A stretch of DNA of 64,000 nucleotides from Adineta ricciae (lineage: Eukaryota; Rotifera; Eurotatoria; Adinetida; Adinetidae), in NCBI GenBank assembly GCA_905250025.1, contig CAJNOJ010000161.1:65560-129559 (forward strand), written 5' to 3'. The stretch's first letter is position 1; every line of letters begins with the position of its first letter. The notes under the pieces were generated by a model. The model was not told where the DNA came from. It searched no databases and was given only the letters and a program-made list of their open reading frames with translations. Positions 40,401 to 53,416 of this stretch are shown piece after piece. Made by a program: the position numbers and the translations under genes.

Positions 40401-43400
40401 GTTGGATATGCTGGTTTTGCTGACGAATAATGTTTTGAAGTTCTTCTAATTTACGTTTATATTCAGAACAAACGATTTCTTCATTTGATTTCTTCGTAAT
40501 TAAAGCTTTGTGTTGCGATTCTTCTTCATAATCACGAAACTGTCGTTTCGAAGAAGAATCGCGTAGATCTAAACAATATATTCATTGAATTTTTATAAAG
40601 AATATGTTACGTTTAGTAATAAGCTATCCCAACTACTATTTCTTGATTTTATCTAATGGGAAAAGGAACTTCTAACTCGAGAACTATGTCGTTTTAGTTT
40701 CTTCAAAAACTAATTTATACAAACCTGTACAACATCGCGAATATCTTGCCGTCGAAGTCTTGTCGATGTTGATGGTAATTCATTATATCGTCACAGACAG
40801 AGAAGGAAGAAATATGCAATCAGTGGAATTAATGAGAGGAACAAGCGCAAGCAAAGGTGAGGTAAGCGAGGAGTCAGATCTGCACACATATAGAAGAGTA
40901 GTCAGGGTGCGAAGTGGAAGAACAACAATCAATCGACAAACACCTGATGATGTTCTCGAACTCAAGTTGGGTGCAGAAACATAAACGGTACTGCTACCAT
41001 ATTGTTTCGACTTCAACGCTTCGAGTTCGGGTTGATAGTTGACTAATTCATCAGCTAATTCAGCTCGAGTATTTGAACCATAGATATCACTTAAGGCGTC
41101 AAGTTTTCTCCATAGAACTTGATTGACATACTTTTGTCGTGCTAGTTCTTTGCGTATGACGACTATTTGATTGTGTAATTCGGTTATGTTAGGTGATTTC
41201 TCTGTTAATTATACACCCAAGTTATAGAAAAAGATTGAATATTTCTTTTAATAGAAAGCATAAGAAGCAGAAATGATTGCTCTTGTTTCTACTTCTACGG
41301 AGAGAGAGAGAGAGAAAACAAACAAATCCGAATGACTTACGTGCTAATTGTTTAATTAGTTCTTCGTTTTGTTGTAAAGCCATGTCAAGTTCATATTGAA
41401 GTTCTTCACGATTCAATTGAGAGAAATTCTTCGAATCAAGACGAGCTGAAAAGCGAAGAGAATTAGATCGAGGTTGGAATCAAACATAACTCACGTCGAA
41501 TTTCGATGCGTCGAGCATATTCATAGTTGGAAGATTTGGTCTGAAAGAAAGAACTCATCTTTCATTGTTATTTTACATGAACTCAACCTACCTGTCCAAC
41601 AGGAGATCTGCTCTTATTCGCTTGATCTAATTTTCGTTTTAATTCATCAATAACCTAGAAGAATAATGATCATCAATTCGAAAGTTCAATCAAATTCGTC
41701 AATTTTTACTTCGTCTCTCTTTTGAATTTCTAATTTCCATGACTGATCCGTAGGAACTAATGCTCCTATGGTACTGTATTTCGAATCTTGTTCTTTTCTT
41801 GCTAGTTTAGTTTGTAATGAATCGATAGTTTGATCACGCGCTGTTAATTCGGCCTTGTATTGTTTATCCATTTGCTAAAAATTGCAAAAGATAGATTCGA
41901 TCTTATCGAATTCAACTGATACTTCATAACGAAGTTGCATTCTGCTATGTTCGCTGTGAAGTGTGTCGTAAATATGGCGAGTTTCTTTTAATTCACTATC
42001 ACAATCAGCAATCGTTCGTTGAAGACCCTGAAACAGTTACAGATAGAAAAATCTCCTCAACAACACGCGTCATTTCAAGAAAAAAGGAAGAAGAAAAATA
42101 AAAATTGATGCTTGTTGCTGTTAGAAACTTGATGAATGTTCTATTCTTTGACTCTCAATTGATAAAATAGTTTACATTTTCCTTCTTTTCTTTTCATGGC
42201 TGAACGTGAAAAACGGTACTTTTTACCTTGAGTGAATCTTCGCGTTGTCGAAGTTGAGCTTTGAGGTCTTCGATAACGGTTTGTAAATGAAGAGTTTGTT
42301 CTGATGTTTGAGTGCGATTCTAATACGAAAAAAATAAGTGGCAATTCGATTTAGAACGATCATTTAACTTACAGAAGTTCCTTCAAGTTTCTTTTCTAAA
42401 TGTTTAATTCGTTCTAAATGAGCCTAGAAGATGAAAACAAAACATCAGTCTGTTGGATATGTGGTTTTTCCATGAAATTCACTTCGTTTTGTTCAATTGC
42501 AACGTTCAACTTGATGTTTGAATTGTCAAGTTTTTGTCGACAGTCTTTTAATTCACGTTGTTGAGTCTGAAGAAAGGAAAACAATGATTATGATGGAATT
42601 ACAACATGAAAATCTTGCTTTTACATCATATTCACGTTCAATCTGGCGTAGTTTATCGTTTATATCAACGATTTCACGTTCTCGATCGCGAATAACAACT
42701 TGTAATTCGTTTATCTGCCGTTCGAATCCACTAACATCATATTTTTTATCATTTGCGATCTTTTCAATTTGTCGATCTCGCTTTTGAATTTCAATTTGCA
42801 ATGTTTCAATTGTATTCGTAGTGCTATTCTCACTCTATTCAAACGCGTCAGATGATTTTTATAGAAAAGGATCAAAGGTCTTTACTTCTTGAATTTTGTC
42901 CCGAAGTTTTTCGATTTGTCGTTCTTTGTCTCGAACAGTTTGATCGAAGTTTTGAATTGAGCGTTCTTGTCGATGAATCTCTTCTTCTAATTGTTCAATA
43001 CGAATCTACATCGAAAAGCAAATACAAAAATATCAACCTCTTCGTTTTCAAATTTACTTCAAGTTCAAATCGAAGATCTTTCGGTTCGTATGACGCAAGC
43101 TCCTGTTGAAGTTTCTACAAGAAACATTTCGATTTCATTCGTCATTTCAACGTTCCAATTACCTTGATTTGATTATCTCGTTCGCGTAGTTGACTTTCAA
43201 GTTCTGCAATCTAAATGACATTGAAAACAGATGTTTTTATTTTTATGGTAAGCCATCCGTCTGTAACAGCGTCCTTCACTGTGAAAAACATTTACGGGAT
43301 TTGTGCCTGTCTTATACTAGATACACTTTTTCAAGTTAAAAATAAACATAACTTGATTTGTGAATCGATGAGGTATTTTCTTTTTTCATAAGAAAAAACT

Positions 43401-46400
43401 TTGATTTTTCTTTCCTGTTCCATTAGAAGGTGTATCGTGGTATGGGGAGGAGCAAATGCTTGAGTTTTGTTCTTTTTTTTTAAATATTTGAACCGATCGA
43501 TCGGAAGTATAATAACGCCTCTGGTTTTCTCTTACCAGTTCTTGTTTGTTTTCAATAGCTGCGAGAACCTCTCGTCGAATATGTTCTTCATACAATGTTG
43601 AATTTTTCTACAAATGAAATCAATATTGATTTTAATCAACAATGAAAGATATACATACCTTTGCAACATCATCGATGTGCTTTTGTTGCTCGTATCGATA
43701 CTGATCGAAATCATGTTGAAGACGATCGTTGCACTCGATCTGTTTGGCTTTTTCTGCTCGAAGATCCTGTATTGTTATCTCATACTAAAACAAACGCGTC
43801 CTCTCCCCGTGAGAAAACCATAATCTCTGTCCATACTTGACTTAATTGGCTTTCCAGTGCGCGATATTTATTCTCGAAGTCCTACAATTCACATAATTAA
43901 GATCATTAAGAAAATATTCGAGATGATCTGTACTTGTAAACGATTAGTCTTTGATTTCAATTCGGTGGTATACGCCCGAGAGATTTCCCGTTCGATTTGT
44001 TCGGTTCGTTCCTGTGATGTATTGATCGCTTGTTTCAAACGTTTGATATCATTTTCGTAGTCCTACAGTGAAAAAGGAACGGACGATCGTGTCGAGCAAT
44101 AGAGAAACTCAACGAACGGCTATAGTTTGATTAGCTTGTTTTAAGTTGTATTCAACTGATTGCAATCGATCGGTTAACTGAATAAAATCGAAGATTTGAT
44201 AGACGAAAGGAGATTCTCTTTGAATACTTACGCGTTGCTTTTCAATATTCGACTGTTCGAGGTCAAATAGAATAGCTCGTTTGTCTTTTTCAGTATTCTA
44301 TGAATTAGAAAGAAGGTTATGGAAATGATTGAGAGGATGGTTTACTTGGATTTGCGATTCTGTACGAGCACTTAATTGGCGAAGCTAAAAGAGAACAGTT
44401 TATCCATTTCGTGAAGAAGATTCTTCTTACTTCTTCTTCGTATTCCGTTTGAATTTGTATACGAATTTGCACGGATAATTCGTCAATTTCACGTTTGAGT
44501 TGCTAAACAAACACGATTATTTCGAGAAATCTATTGAAGATTTGTAATTACAGTATTTTCGTGTTGGATATTCTTGTTTTCGATTCCGATCTTTTCGATG
44601 GTAGTTTGGGTGTCGCTGAAATTCAATTTGACGGTTTCATATCTTCGTCTTGTTTCCTAAAAAATACGGCAATTATGCGATTATCCTTTTGTTTCACTTA
44701 CATTTATTTCACGAGTTAAATTCTCATTTTCTCGTGTTATTTCTTGTAGTTCATTCTGTAATCGAGCATTTTCATTTCGATGTCGTCGATCACTGTCTTC
44801 CGTATCTTGAAAACGATGTTCGTACACAGACACTTGAGATTTGAACTATAACACAATTAGAAAGCAATCAGTAATTACTAAAACGGGTATTTAGTCCGTT
44901 ACATCCTCGTTTCTTCGGGTTAAGTCATGTAATTTATTTTCACTAACACGTAAACTCTCTTGCAACGACTAAAAATGAACGAAGTAGAAAAATCGGATCG
45001 AACAAATTCGAAAGTTACTTGATTTTCTCGTCTGAGAGTTTGTAGTTCATCACCTGAGTGTTCTTTGATCTAAAACACTCCATCGAGATTCATAATGAAT
45101 AAGGTTTTTCAATGTAAAGTTACTCGATCGAAATCCGCTTGTAATTCTGAATAGCGTCGATTGGTTGTGTTCAGTGTATTTTGAATTTCAATTGATTTAT
45201 TCTTTTCGAACTAAAATAGACGAATTGAGATTATGTGACAGAATTTCAGTGAAGATTTACATCTCTTTCACGTTCGAGTTGACGTCGTTCCTGAAAATCA
45301 ATGAAATTTGAATGAAGAAATCATTGGAAAGAAGACGTTTTACAGTAAGAAAAGTATTCTCCATTTCACGGATTTGAACATTGAATGTTTCGATTTGTCT
45401 TCGTTGTTTCTTGAAAATAAACAGAGAATGTCAAGAAGATTACTAAAAATGACACTTTACTTGAATTTCTTGTTCCATTTGTTCGACTTGAGTTTCGCTC
45501 GTTGATGTCTAACGCAAAGCAATAAAGAGAAAAAAAACGTTCTAATCTTCTCTCAAAAACTCTTCATACAATTTTTTCGTATTTTCGTTGTAAATCATCA
45601 AATCGTCTTCGTTCATTTTCCAATTCCCGTTTCAGATCGTTGCGTGCATTTTCAAGTTCCTGAATGACGATGATTCTCGATATTGAAGTCTTCTCAACTA
45701 GATACATACTCTCAATTGACCTTGAAGATTCTGTTTCTCCTAATAAGAAATATAAATAAACTACTTGTGAAATCAAGGTTAAGTAACGAACTTGATTATG
45801 AATATTATCAAATTTTTCATAATCTTTTCGTGATTGACTTCGAAGAGTTTCCTTTTCCATTCGAATCTCATTCATTGAACGTTCGCGATCTCTAAGCTGA
45901 ATTTCAAAGTATGTCAACCAATGGAATTCAATACAGATGCAAACCTGATCTTGTAGAGTTTTGATCTCACGTTGTAATGTTTCGATTTGTACGGAATATT
46001 GTTGATGACCTTGATTTTCATATTCACGTTCGCGTTTTTCCAATTGCTAGAGAGGAGAAATGAAACAGAGACGAGAGATGGAAAACACGTACCAGAATTC
46101 GAGTTGTTTTTTGTTCAAGCTCATCTTGTAATCGATTGATTTTGTATTGCCACTAAAGATCAACGACTGATTGAAGTTTGGAAAAGTTTGTCGTTCATTT
46201 ACTTCATCCCGATCTCGTAGAATTTGTGCAACGCGGTTTGTTAAACCAGAGACGTTTTCTGCATCACTTCGAAGTTGTAATGTGATTTGAACGATTGCAG
46301 TTTGCAGAGCCTATTTCGAATAGATGACATCAAGACGCTGATCAGACATCTGCTTACTTCGAGTTGTTGTGCGTCTTCAATGTTATCAATGGCCTAGTCA

Positions 46401-49400
46401 ATCAAATGAATGAAGATATGTTCAACAGGGAAAATAAAAGAGAAACCTTTGGTGTCGAAGAAGATGGACGAGGTAGTGGAGGTAACTGTGGAATGAAAAG
46501 AACAACAACATAGACAAAAGAACACAATGGAGAATGAGGTGATCTACTTCAGGATTGCGAACAGGTGTGTTGATTAGATGAGTTAATCCGTCGATTTGAT
46601 TTCGTAGATGTTTTTCACCTTGACGAAGTTCGATACATTCAGCTCGTAATTGCTAAAACAACTTCATTTGAATATTCATGCGATTTTCAAACATTTTATA
46701 CCTCAATTGTCTCCAAATGGCTTTGCATCTGTGTATTTAATTCCTGAATTAGGTTTTGACTTTTCTGTACAAAACCAAATTGAAAGTTGTTCATCAAGTA
46801 ATGGAAAAGGCTACTCACTTCATCTTGCCAACCTGTGGAAGTCACAGTCGATGAAAGCATCAATGTGAATGGCGTCCGTAACCGAGTTGTGATTTCCGCG
46901 ATCGCTTCTTCTAATTGCTATGAAAATTTCCATTAGTTTCCAATGACTTTCTCGCAACTCTTACTTCGATTATTCGGTCTCGATTATTCAACGCCTGTTG
47001 GTACTCATCGATGTTCACATTCGCACTCATTTGATCGTGCTACAAGAGAACAAACAAATGTTAACATTCGAAACTTGAATAAAAGAAATATTTGTTTTTT
47101 GACACTTGAAATGCAAAGAACGAGTTAGTTGAGTGAAAGAGAGTAATATCAAGGATTTGAAAGCAATTTAGATACTAACCGTAGGATAAGAAAGACGAAT
47201 TCGAGCTATTAATGACTAAAAGAGAGAATCGTCGCAGAAGATGATTATTCGAGCAACGAGTCTACTTTACCTCTTGACGATACTTTTCATAATCAGCCGT
47301 TTGGTTTTGCTGTTGCTCAACCAATCGCTAGAACATAAAACGATTTTCATTGAAAATTTAGTTTGAGATGTTTTACAGATATTTGCGCATCATATTCCGA
47401 TTGTAAACGTTGGAGAACTCGTTCGGCTTTCGATTGTTGTTGCTGATAATTTTGAATTTCGATTTCAAATTGCTGAATCTGTCGACGAGCATGATCGAGT
47501 TCGGCAATCGTCTAGATAAAAGCAAAAACATCAACTGAAAATATTGTTTGACAATTGATATTGGTTTACTTTGTTTAAATCGTTCAATTTCGGTTTCGAT
47601 GAGTCAAGTTGCTGTGAAAACATGCTGTTAAAATGTGAAAAAATGAATTTCGTTCTTCTTACTTGTCGTAATGAATAAACTTGCTCTTGTAATTTTCTCT
47701 CTCGTTCTTTACTTTCGTCTAATTCTACCTGCAAACTATTCGAATTGAAAAATGTACTTGACATTCCAGACGGCGTTTTGTCTAACGCTGAATCGACCGA
47801 TGTTGCCATGGTCAGAGTACTTTGCCCAAGTCGATTGTCGGCTTGTGCCTTGTACCGATGCAACATTTGACGGAGCTGTTCGTTATCTTTACGATATTTT
47901 TCCAATTCTTCGCGAAATGCCCGTCGTTCATCGTCGTAGCCGAAGTTGTAAACTGTTTGAGGGACAACATCACTTTGTGTTGATTGGGAACAAAGGCTTG
48001 AGAAGAAAAGACAAAAAAAGAAAACGAAATCATTCAATTGTTCGTTCGAGGTTAAGTATTTTAAGAATGATTCTGTTGTTTCAATATTGTCAGAGCTGAA
48101 CTTATGGAAATGACCTTGAGTCTTTTCGAATGATATCCTTTGTCTCATATCCGACATCTTGTATGACTAAAAGAACTGAACATACCGTCGGCGAAGTTGT
48201 TCGAGTTCATTTTCGAGTTGATGCACGTATGTCTAAGAAATGATCATTTTCGGAGAGAAACAAGCAAGAGAATTTTTGACATACTGTTCGCGTTGCATAT
48301 TCATGACTTCCAGCGACTTGATTTTGTTCTTCGAGAAAATAAATACGTAATTTCAAATTAAAATTTTCCCGTTTCAGATCTTGAACTTCCTAGAAAAGAA
48401 ATGAGCCATTGAACAATGAGAAGTTCGGATTCGTTTTCAGCCAACCTCGTCTGCCATCTTGTACTTTATCTCTCGAGTGTTATACTATCAAACCGAGCAC
48501 ATTACAGACATAAAAGTATACGCATTGAGATATCTTTTTCCTCTCTTCCGATCAGCCGAATGCACAATAGACGATATACCGAGGCCAATAAATGAAAAAA
48601 AAAACCACTGATATCAAGCGTAAAAAATACCTTTGTTATTCGCTGAGAAAGGAGAAAACGAGGTAATATGACATAAATATACACAGATATATAGACACCG
48701 ACGATAAAGGAGAAAAGGATGGAATGTGTCAATATATAATCGAAGAAGAAGAAGAAGAAGAAAAATTTAATCTGTCAACTACAGGGTCATGCAAGACGAT
48801 TAATATTACAAAGTAGGATTTAAGTGTACATATCATTCGTTCTCTCGTGTTAATAATCCTTCATGAATATGTTGAAATTTAATGATGCTTATAATTTCAA
48901 GCTATTTGTTTCGTTGAAAAACATTGATCTATTTGTAATTCTTTGAATAGGATCGGATGGATGACAAAAGATTTCGTTTTTTCTTCTCCTACGCTGGCGA
49001 TTTATTGAAGGTTCTTATCAATTTTCTTCGTTGTTCTTTTCAACAACCATCTATAAATTCTTTCAATCGTAAAATGAACTGAGGAATGTAAGAATCATGA
49101 AAACGAATGGCGAATATCATAAAAGTTAATTGTCATCTTCGACTTGCATATCATTCGACATGAAAAAGAAAACGCTTTTGGTGGTTTCGAAAAAACATCG
49201 CGAGTAGACTTTCGACAAATCAAGAAGTAGTTGTTATAAATTCATATATCTCGATGAGAAAAAGAAAAGAAATAACAACCTTCAGATGTGGTTTTAATCG
49301 TTTGGTAATTCAACGCAGATCGCTACTTTCTCATTGAAATAAGATCTTTGTGTTGTGTTGTTTTATTTTACGACAAAAAATACTCACATGCATTGTCCTT

Positions 49401-49649
49401 CAAACGCGCACATATTTGGATTCTTATCGAATAACTTCTCAGAAAACAATGTCATTCAAGCGATTGATATCTTACTTTATCATAATCACGAACTGTTAAC
49501 AGTGTTAATGTGGAACCTAATTCCGATGATGGTGCATTTGTTGATGGATGATCTGAAACAATACAGTTGAAGATTTACATAAAATGAGAAAAAATATTGA
49601 CACCTTCAGTTTCTTGTGATAGGACGATTTCTTGACTGTTGTTTTCCAT
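37431..49649 (-). CDS. Centrosomin/CDK5RAP2-type coiled-coil protein with N-terminal CM1 motif
   Basis: A 12-kb gene of several dozen small exons separated mostly by 40-60-bp introns. Exon 1 (49604-49649) starts MENNSQEIVLSQ; exon 2 (49476-49552) ends TVRDYDK; exon 3 (48285-48389) continues EVQDLKRENFNLKLRIYFLE. Joined in phase 0, this is the CM1 motif that binds and activates the gamma-tubulin ring complex in centrosomin, CDK5RAP2 and myomegalin. Nearly every later exon encodes Glu/Gln/Arg-rich heptad-like coiled coil. The last exon is 37431-37567 and ends in a basic tail, HRRHRTNRFD. It should act in centrosome or basal-body microtubule nucleation. I did not resolve every internal exon, so the length is not given. 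The ATG is preceded by ATTCTAG and six bases. Intron 2 (48390-49475) is unusually long. Confidence 0.82.
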
Positions 49650-50412
49650 GATGATCTAGAATTAAGGATAACGAATTACCGCCGATTATCGGCTCATTCC
49701 TTGTTGCTAGGAACGACGTTGTAATCAGATATCCTGCGATGTCATCTACAACATATCTTTTATATTTTTAAAAGTAAAACTTATTCATTAGGAATAAATT
49801 TGACATTAAAAATTCACTTTTCTTTTGCAGTGGACTAGATGGCGCTTTTCTTCATGTTACTTTAATGTATGGATTGTCTTCATGGATAACGATGCCTATA
49901 GAACTGTGAAATTGAGATTGACACATGCATTTTTCTTCTTCTCATCTTTTAGAAAGTAAAGATAAATGACGCAAAATCTTACCTATAGATATATTTGTAT
50001 TTGATACTGTCTTATTGCATTCAAAACAATCGTATTATCTGTGATTTGTTGTCACTATTGACTTGATGGCTATACTTTTTCATTTGACTGACATATTCTT
50101 TTGATTCTGTAAATGCTTTTTAAAAAGAGACAAAAATGAGAGCGATTGTAACTGTTCTCCATTTGGCATCATTCCCTTAGTCGTCATCATTGACATACCG
50201 TCGTATTGTTCGGCTTGAAACAAGAGACACACAATGGTAGAGAGAGAAAGACCATACGTAAGCGGACAATACTAAGATACGAGAGAGATACATCTGAGTC
50301 ATACAATAAAACCTCTTGTATCAATTACAAAATGTGATGTATTGTGAATAGTTATCGACTCGAATACCTTAATGAATAAATGTTGCCATTGTACACGTAA
50401 TCATGAAAGATT
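49650..50412. other. Intergenic spacer
   Basis: About 760 bp between the centrosomin-like gene and the first ankyrin-ART gene; probably the promoter of the former and 3' end of the latter. No exon or RNA gene seen. Confidence 0.5.
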
Positions 50413-51537
50413 TTATTTTAATTCGTTTATCGTTTTACGTAAAATATCATGTGATACAGGTATGTTTTTCAGTTCCATAATAACAAGATCGGAAGAATCA
50501 TTTGATGATGGCTGCTCTAGCGATACGACTTCGAAGAATGTTCCCGGTAAAATTACAACCTCTTCTTCCATTTCATATTCAGAAAGGGACGGCGTACTCG
50601 GTGAAATACGCGTCAGATCTATAGCCGTCTGACACTGTTCAGTAAAATGAATTATCATAAGTACACCAACCATATTATTCTCGGTTAAGTCGTGTCCTGC
50701 AAACCACTCTGCCACTTGGCGATTCTTACTCCAAGGACTGATCGAACGCAACTCAATAAAACTTGTAGGATGATCGCACGTCCACTTATAAAAAACCAGC
50801 TCACTTGCCAACACTTTCATTCCTCGATAGACTGTGCCAATATAGAATCTATTTTTAAATGTCATCAAACCAACTAACAGTTCCATAACATATACCTCAG
50901 TTTCGGATGCATATTGAGAGAAAGGTGTTTCCAATGTATAAACTCTAAGTAAATCCGAAGGATCGCCATCTGTTATATATCTATGAAGAAGCCTTGAAAC
51001 TTGAGCATAAGAACGGTGTGTCGAGGGTATATACTGAAGAATCGATTGTTTTAGATGTTCAGCTCGGCTTGGTCCATTAATTTTAAACTGTTGAGTTAAA
51101 TATGTTCTGAGACGCATTTTTAAAATCTTCGTTGCGACAATTGATTTATTTTCATTGCTGACATTCTCATAAAGTCGGCACCATTTTGAATTGGGAGCAT
51201 CTTCATTCACTTGGTCACTGTTTACCGACGTGGCTCGTGACGACTCAATTAGCTGACGAATTTGTTCATCAGAACATTCTTGCGCAGCAGTTTTACCATT
51301 TCTGTTAACTGTTATAGTTGAGCAGCCATGTTGAAGAAGTAATTGGACAAGCTCTAAATGACCACGTGAAGCCGCTGCATGTAACGCTGTGCTGCCGTTG
51401 GATTCAATACGATTAATATCCTTCAACTTCATTGTTAACAGCAAACGTTTGACTGCATCGACGTCACCTTCGCTACAAGCGAGATAAAACTTGCTAATCG
51501 AAGTATTCGCTCCCATTCTATCGTTTGAGTTTCCCAT
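50413..51537 (-). CDS. Ankyrin repeat-ADP-ribosyltransferase protein, intronless
   Basis: A single exon. The frame extends upstream to 51621, but similarity to the neighbouring paralogue begins at MGNSNDRMGANTS, so I place the start at 51537 (374 residues) or 51516. Two ankyrin units follow (FYLACSEGDVDAVKRLL; GSTALHAAASRGHLELVQLL). The C-terminal half is an arginine-type ART domain with the R-S-E triad: VYRGM, RSISPWS and EMEEEVVILPGTFFEV, the last carrying the E-x-E that favours arginine as target. Such enzymes transfer ADP-ribose from NAD+ to proteins. The stop TAA is inside AATAAA. The paralogue at 51829-53043 is head-to-head with it, about 290 bp away. Substrate and role are unknown. Confidence 0.88.
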   Translation of the reverse strand: MGNSNDRMGANTSISKFYLACSEGDVDAVKRLLLTMKLKDINRIESNGSTALHAAASRGHLELVQLLLQHGCSTITVNRNGKTAAQECSDEQIRQLIESSRATSVNSDQVNEDAPNSKWCRLYENVSNENKSIVATKILKMRLRTYLTQQFKINGPSRAEHLKQSILQYIPSTHRSYAQVSRLLHRYITDGDPSDLLRVYTLETPFSQYASETEVYVMELLVGLMTFKNRFYIGTVYRGMKVLASELVFYKWTCDHPTSFIELRSISPWSKNRQVAEWFAGHDLTENNMVGVLMIIHFTEQCQTAIDLTRISPSTPSLSEYEMEEEVVILPGTFFEVVSLEQPSSNDSSDLVIMELKNIPVSHDILRKTINELK

Positions 51538-51828
51538 TGAGAATGAATGTTGTCTTGATTGTACAATCAAATAAAATTCAGAGAGGAGAAATCTATTTTT
51601 CGAATGACGGCTTGTTGTCACAATAAATTTAATGTAAAACTCAATGTTTGCTATTGTCGAACGAAGAAATCACAACAAGAGTTCGAATGAAAAGAACAGA
51701 ATTATTTAGCAAAAACGTATTGACATAACATATTTATACGATTTTGACCACGTGTACGTCATCATAACCCTTCTCCAGTCAAGATTTCGTGGATATGATG
51801 TTTTAACGTTTTCCAGAAACATACTTTT

Positions 51829-53043
51829 ATGGGGCAAATATCAAGTACAAATAGTCGTATCGATCTTGAAAACGCTTCTTCAGCCACTCCCAGTGAGTTT
51901 TATCTAGCTTGTCGCAATGGTGATGTTGAATTAGCGCGGGAACTATTGGCACAATTGCACGCAGGTGATATCAATCGTCTTGAACCGAATGGTAGCACAG
52001 CACTGCATGCTGCTTCTTTCTATGGTCACAGGGCTATTGTTGAAATGCTACTTCAACATGGTGCTAAGCCATGGCTCATGAATAAATACCAAATGACACC
52101 TTATGAAGAAGCAGCGAATGAAGAAATTCGTTTGTTATTTCATCGTCCGTTACAAACAGATATCAGTCGATTCGTCGATGACGATGACGTCAATGCGAAT
52201 TGTTTAGAGTTAATTTCAGAAAGGTCACACGAAGGGAGCGCAGAGCACGCTTCGAACAATATACCAAATGGTTGGGTTAGCGGCTATAAACTTATACACA
52301 AATATTTTCGTAGTAAAGACATCAAATTGATCGTTCGTGCCCAAATTATCAAATACTATCTTGCTCGAATGGAACGATCCGATGATTCTGCTCGGCAGTT
52401 ACAAAAGTTATTAAAACAAAGCATTCCATACAATCATCGTGATTATCAGAAAGCATCTTATCTTTTCGATGAATTCTGTTCTCGTAACAACATAGAATAT
52501 CTCATTCGTCTCTACACACTCGAAACGGATTTTTATGGCGCGTTGCACTCGAATGTGGAAATATTTACGATTGAAATTTATTCGCAATTGCAAACACTCA
52601 ATCAACGATTCTTTCAAGGTCAATCTTATCGTGGTCTTTCGATGGCGAATAAAGATATCAGTGAATATGAATGGGCTGCTAAAAATCCAGGAACATTAAT
52701 TGAAATTAAGACATTAACTTCGACATCCGTTGATCCCCAAATTGCTTATGAATTCGCACGCAACAAGAAAACGAATAATTCCGATCGTCACCGAGTGATT
52801 TGTCAGTTTCAATTCGATCAACAATGCTGCACAGCTATTGATTTGCGGCGCAATGATGCCAAGAAACTGTTGTGTTTATCTGCTTATGAAAACGAATCCG
52901 AAATTCTTGTTTTGCCGGGAACTCTATTCGAAGTGCACGAGGTTCGGCGCGATTCGGAAACCGGACGTTTTACAATCTCTTTGCAGAACATTCACGTGCC
53001 ACTACGCACAATTTTAGACGCACTAAAGTATGCCGAAGCATAA
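51829..53043 (+). CDS. Ankyrin repeat-ADP-ribosyltransferase protein, intronless
   Basis: A single exon of 404 residues. The start MGQISSTNSR fits an N-myristoylation signal (G2, S6). Ankyrin units occupy about residues 22-90 (FYLACRNGDVELARELL; GSTALHAASFYGHRAIVEML). The ART domain takes the C-terminal half: R268 in SYRGL, S298-T-S300 in LTSTS, E356-x-E358 in ESEILVLPGTLFEV, so all catalytic positions are present. It shares the whole architecture with the divergent neighbour (RLYTLET, LPGTxFEV), so the two arose by inverted duplication. AATAAA lies about 30 bp after the stop. It is likely cytosolic or at the inner face of a membrane; the target is unknown. Confidence 0.9.
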   Translation: MGQISSTNSRIDLENASSATPSEFYLACRNGDVELARELLAQLHAGDINRLEPNGSTALHAASFYGHRAIVEMLLQHGAKPWLMNKYQMTPYEEAANEEIRLLFHRPLQTDISRFVDDDDVNANCLELISERSHEGSAEHASNNIPNGWVSGYKLIHKYFRSKDIKLIVRAQIIKYYLARMERSDDSARQLQKLLKQSIPYNHRDYQKASYLFDEFCSRNNIEYLIRLYTLETDFYGALHSNVEIFTIEIYSQLQTLNQRFFQGQSYRGLSMANKDISEYEWAAKNPGTLIEIKTLTSTSVDPQIAYEFARNKKTNNSDRHRVICQFQFDQQCCTAIDLRRNDAKKLLCLSAYENESEILVLPGTLFEVHEVRRDSETGRFTISLQNIHVPLRTILDALKYAEA

Positions 53044-53416
53044 ACAAAACTTCTTTTTTTTATTTCTTTCTGAATAAAAAAAATCTACTTATAAAATGAA
53101 ACGAAATGCGCTGGTTTACTTGAAGGGTATTCTAATTGATGATATTTCATTAGATTTCATAGAATTAATCTCATGTCGATCCACAGTAGAGTTGTTCTAA
53201 GGACTTCAACATCACTCGAGCTGTTTGTCCCATGGAATCAACAGCAATCGACCATTGATAGAGCATCATTTTTACCTCATCACTGTTGCTTAAATCGACT
53301 GCCGAAACCGAAGACGCTGTTGGATTCTTTCCAGATTTTTTCGGTATTTTTCGTTTTGCATCAGTGGTAAATTGCTCCTAAAACAATTCAAATAGATACC
53401 CTTGACTGGAAGCAAA
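53044..53416. other. Intergenic spacer between convergent genes
   Basis: About 370 bp between the stop codons of the plus-strand ankyrin-ART gene and the minus-strand secreted-protein gene. The plus-strand frame at 53173-53370 has no recognisable feature. Confidence 0.45.

Noticed and set aside
43213..43536. A gene boundary inside the centrosomin-like gene
   Set aside because: The intron there is longer than usual (about 320 bp), but coiled-coil exons on both sides keep compatible splice phases and strand, so one gene is simpler. Transcript data could still split it.
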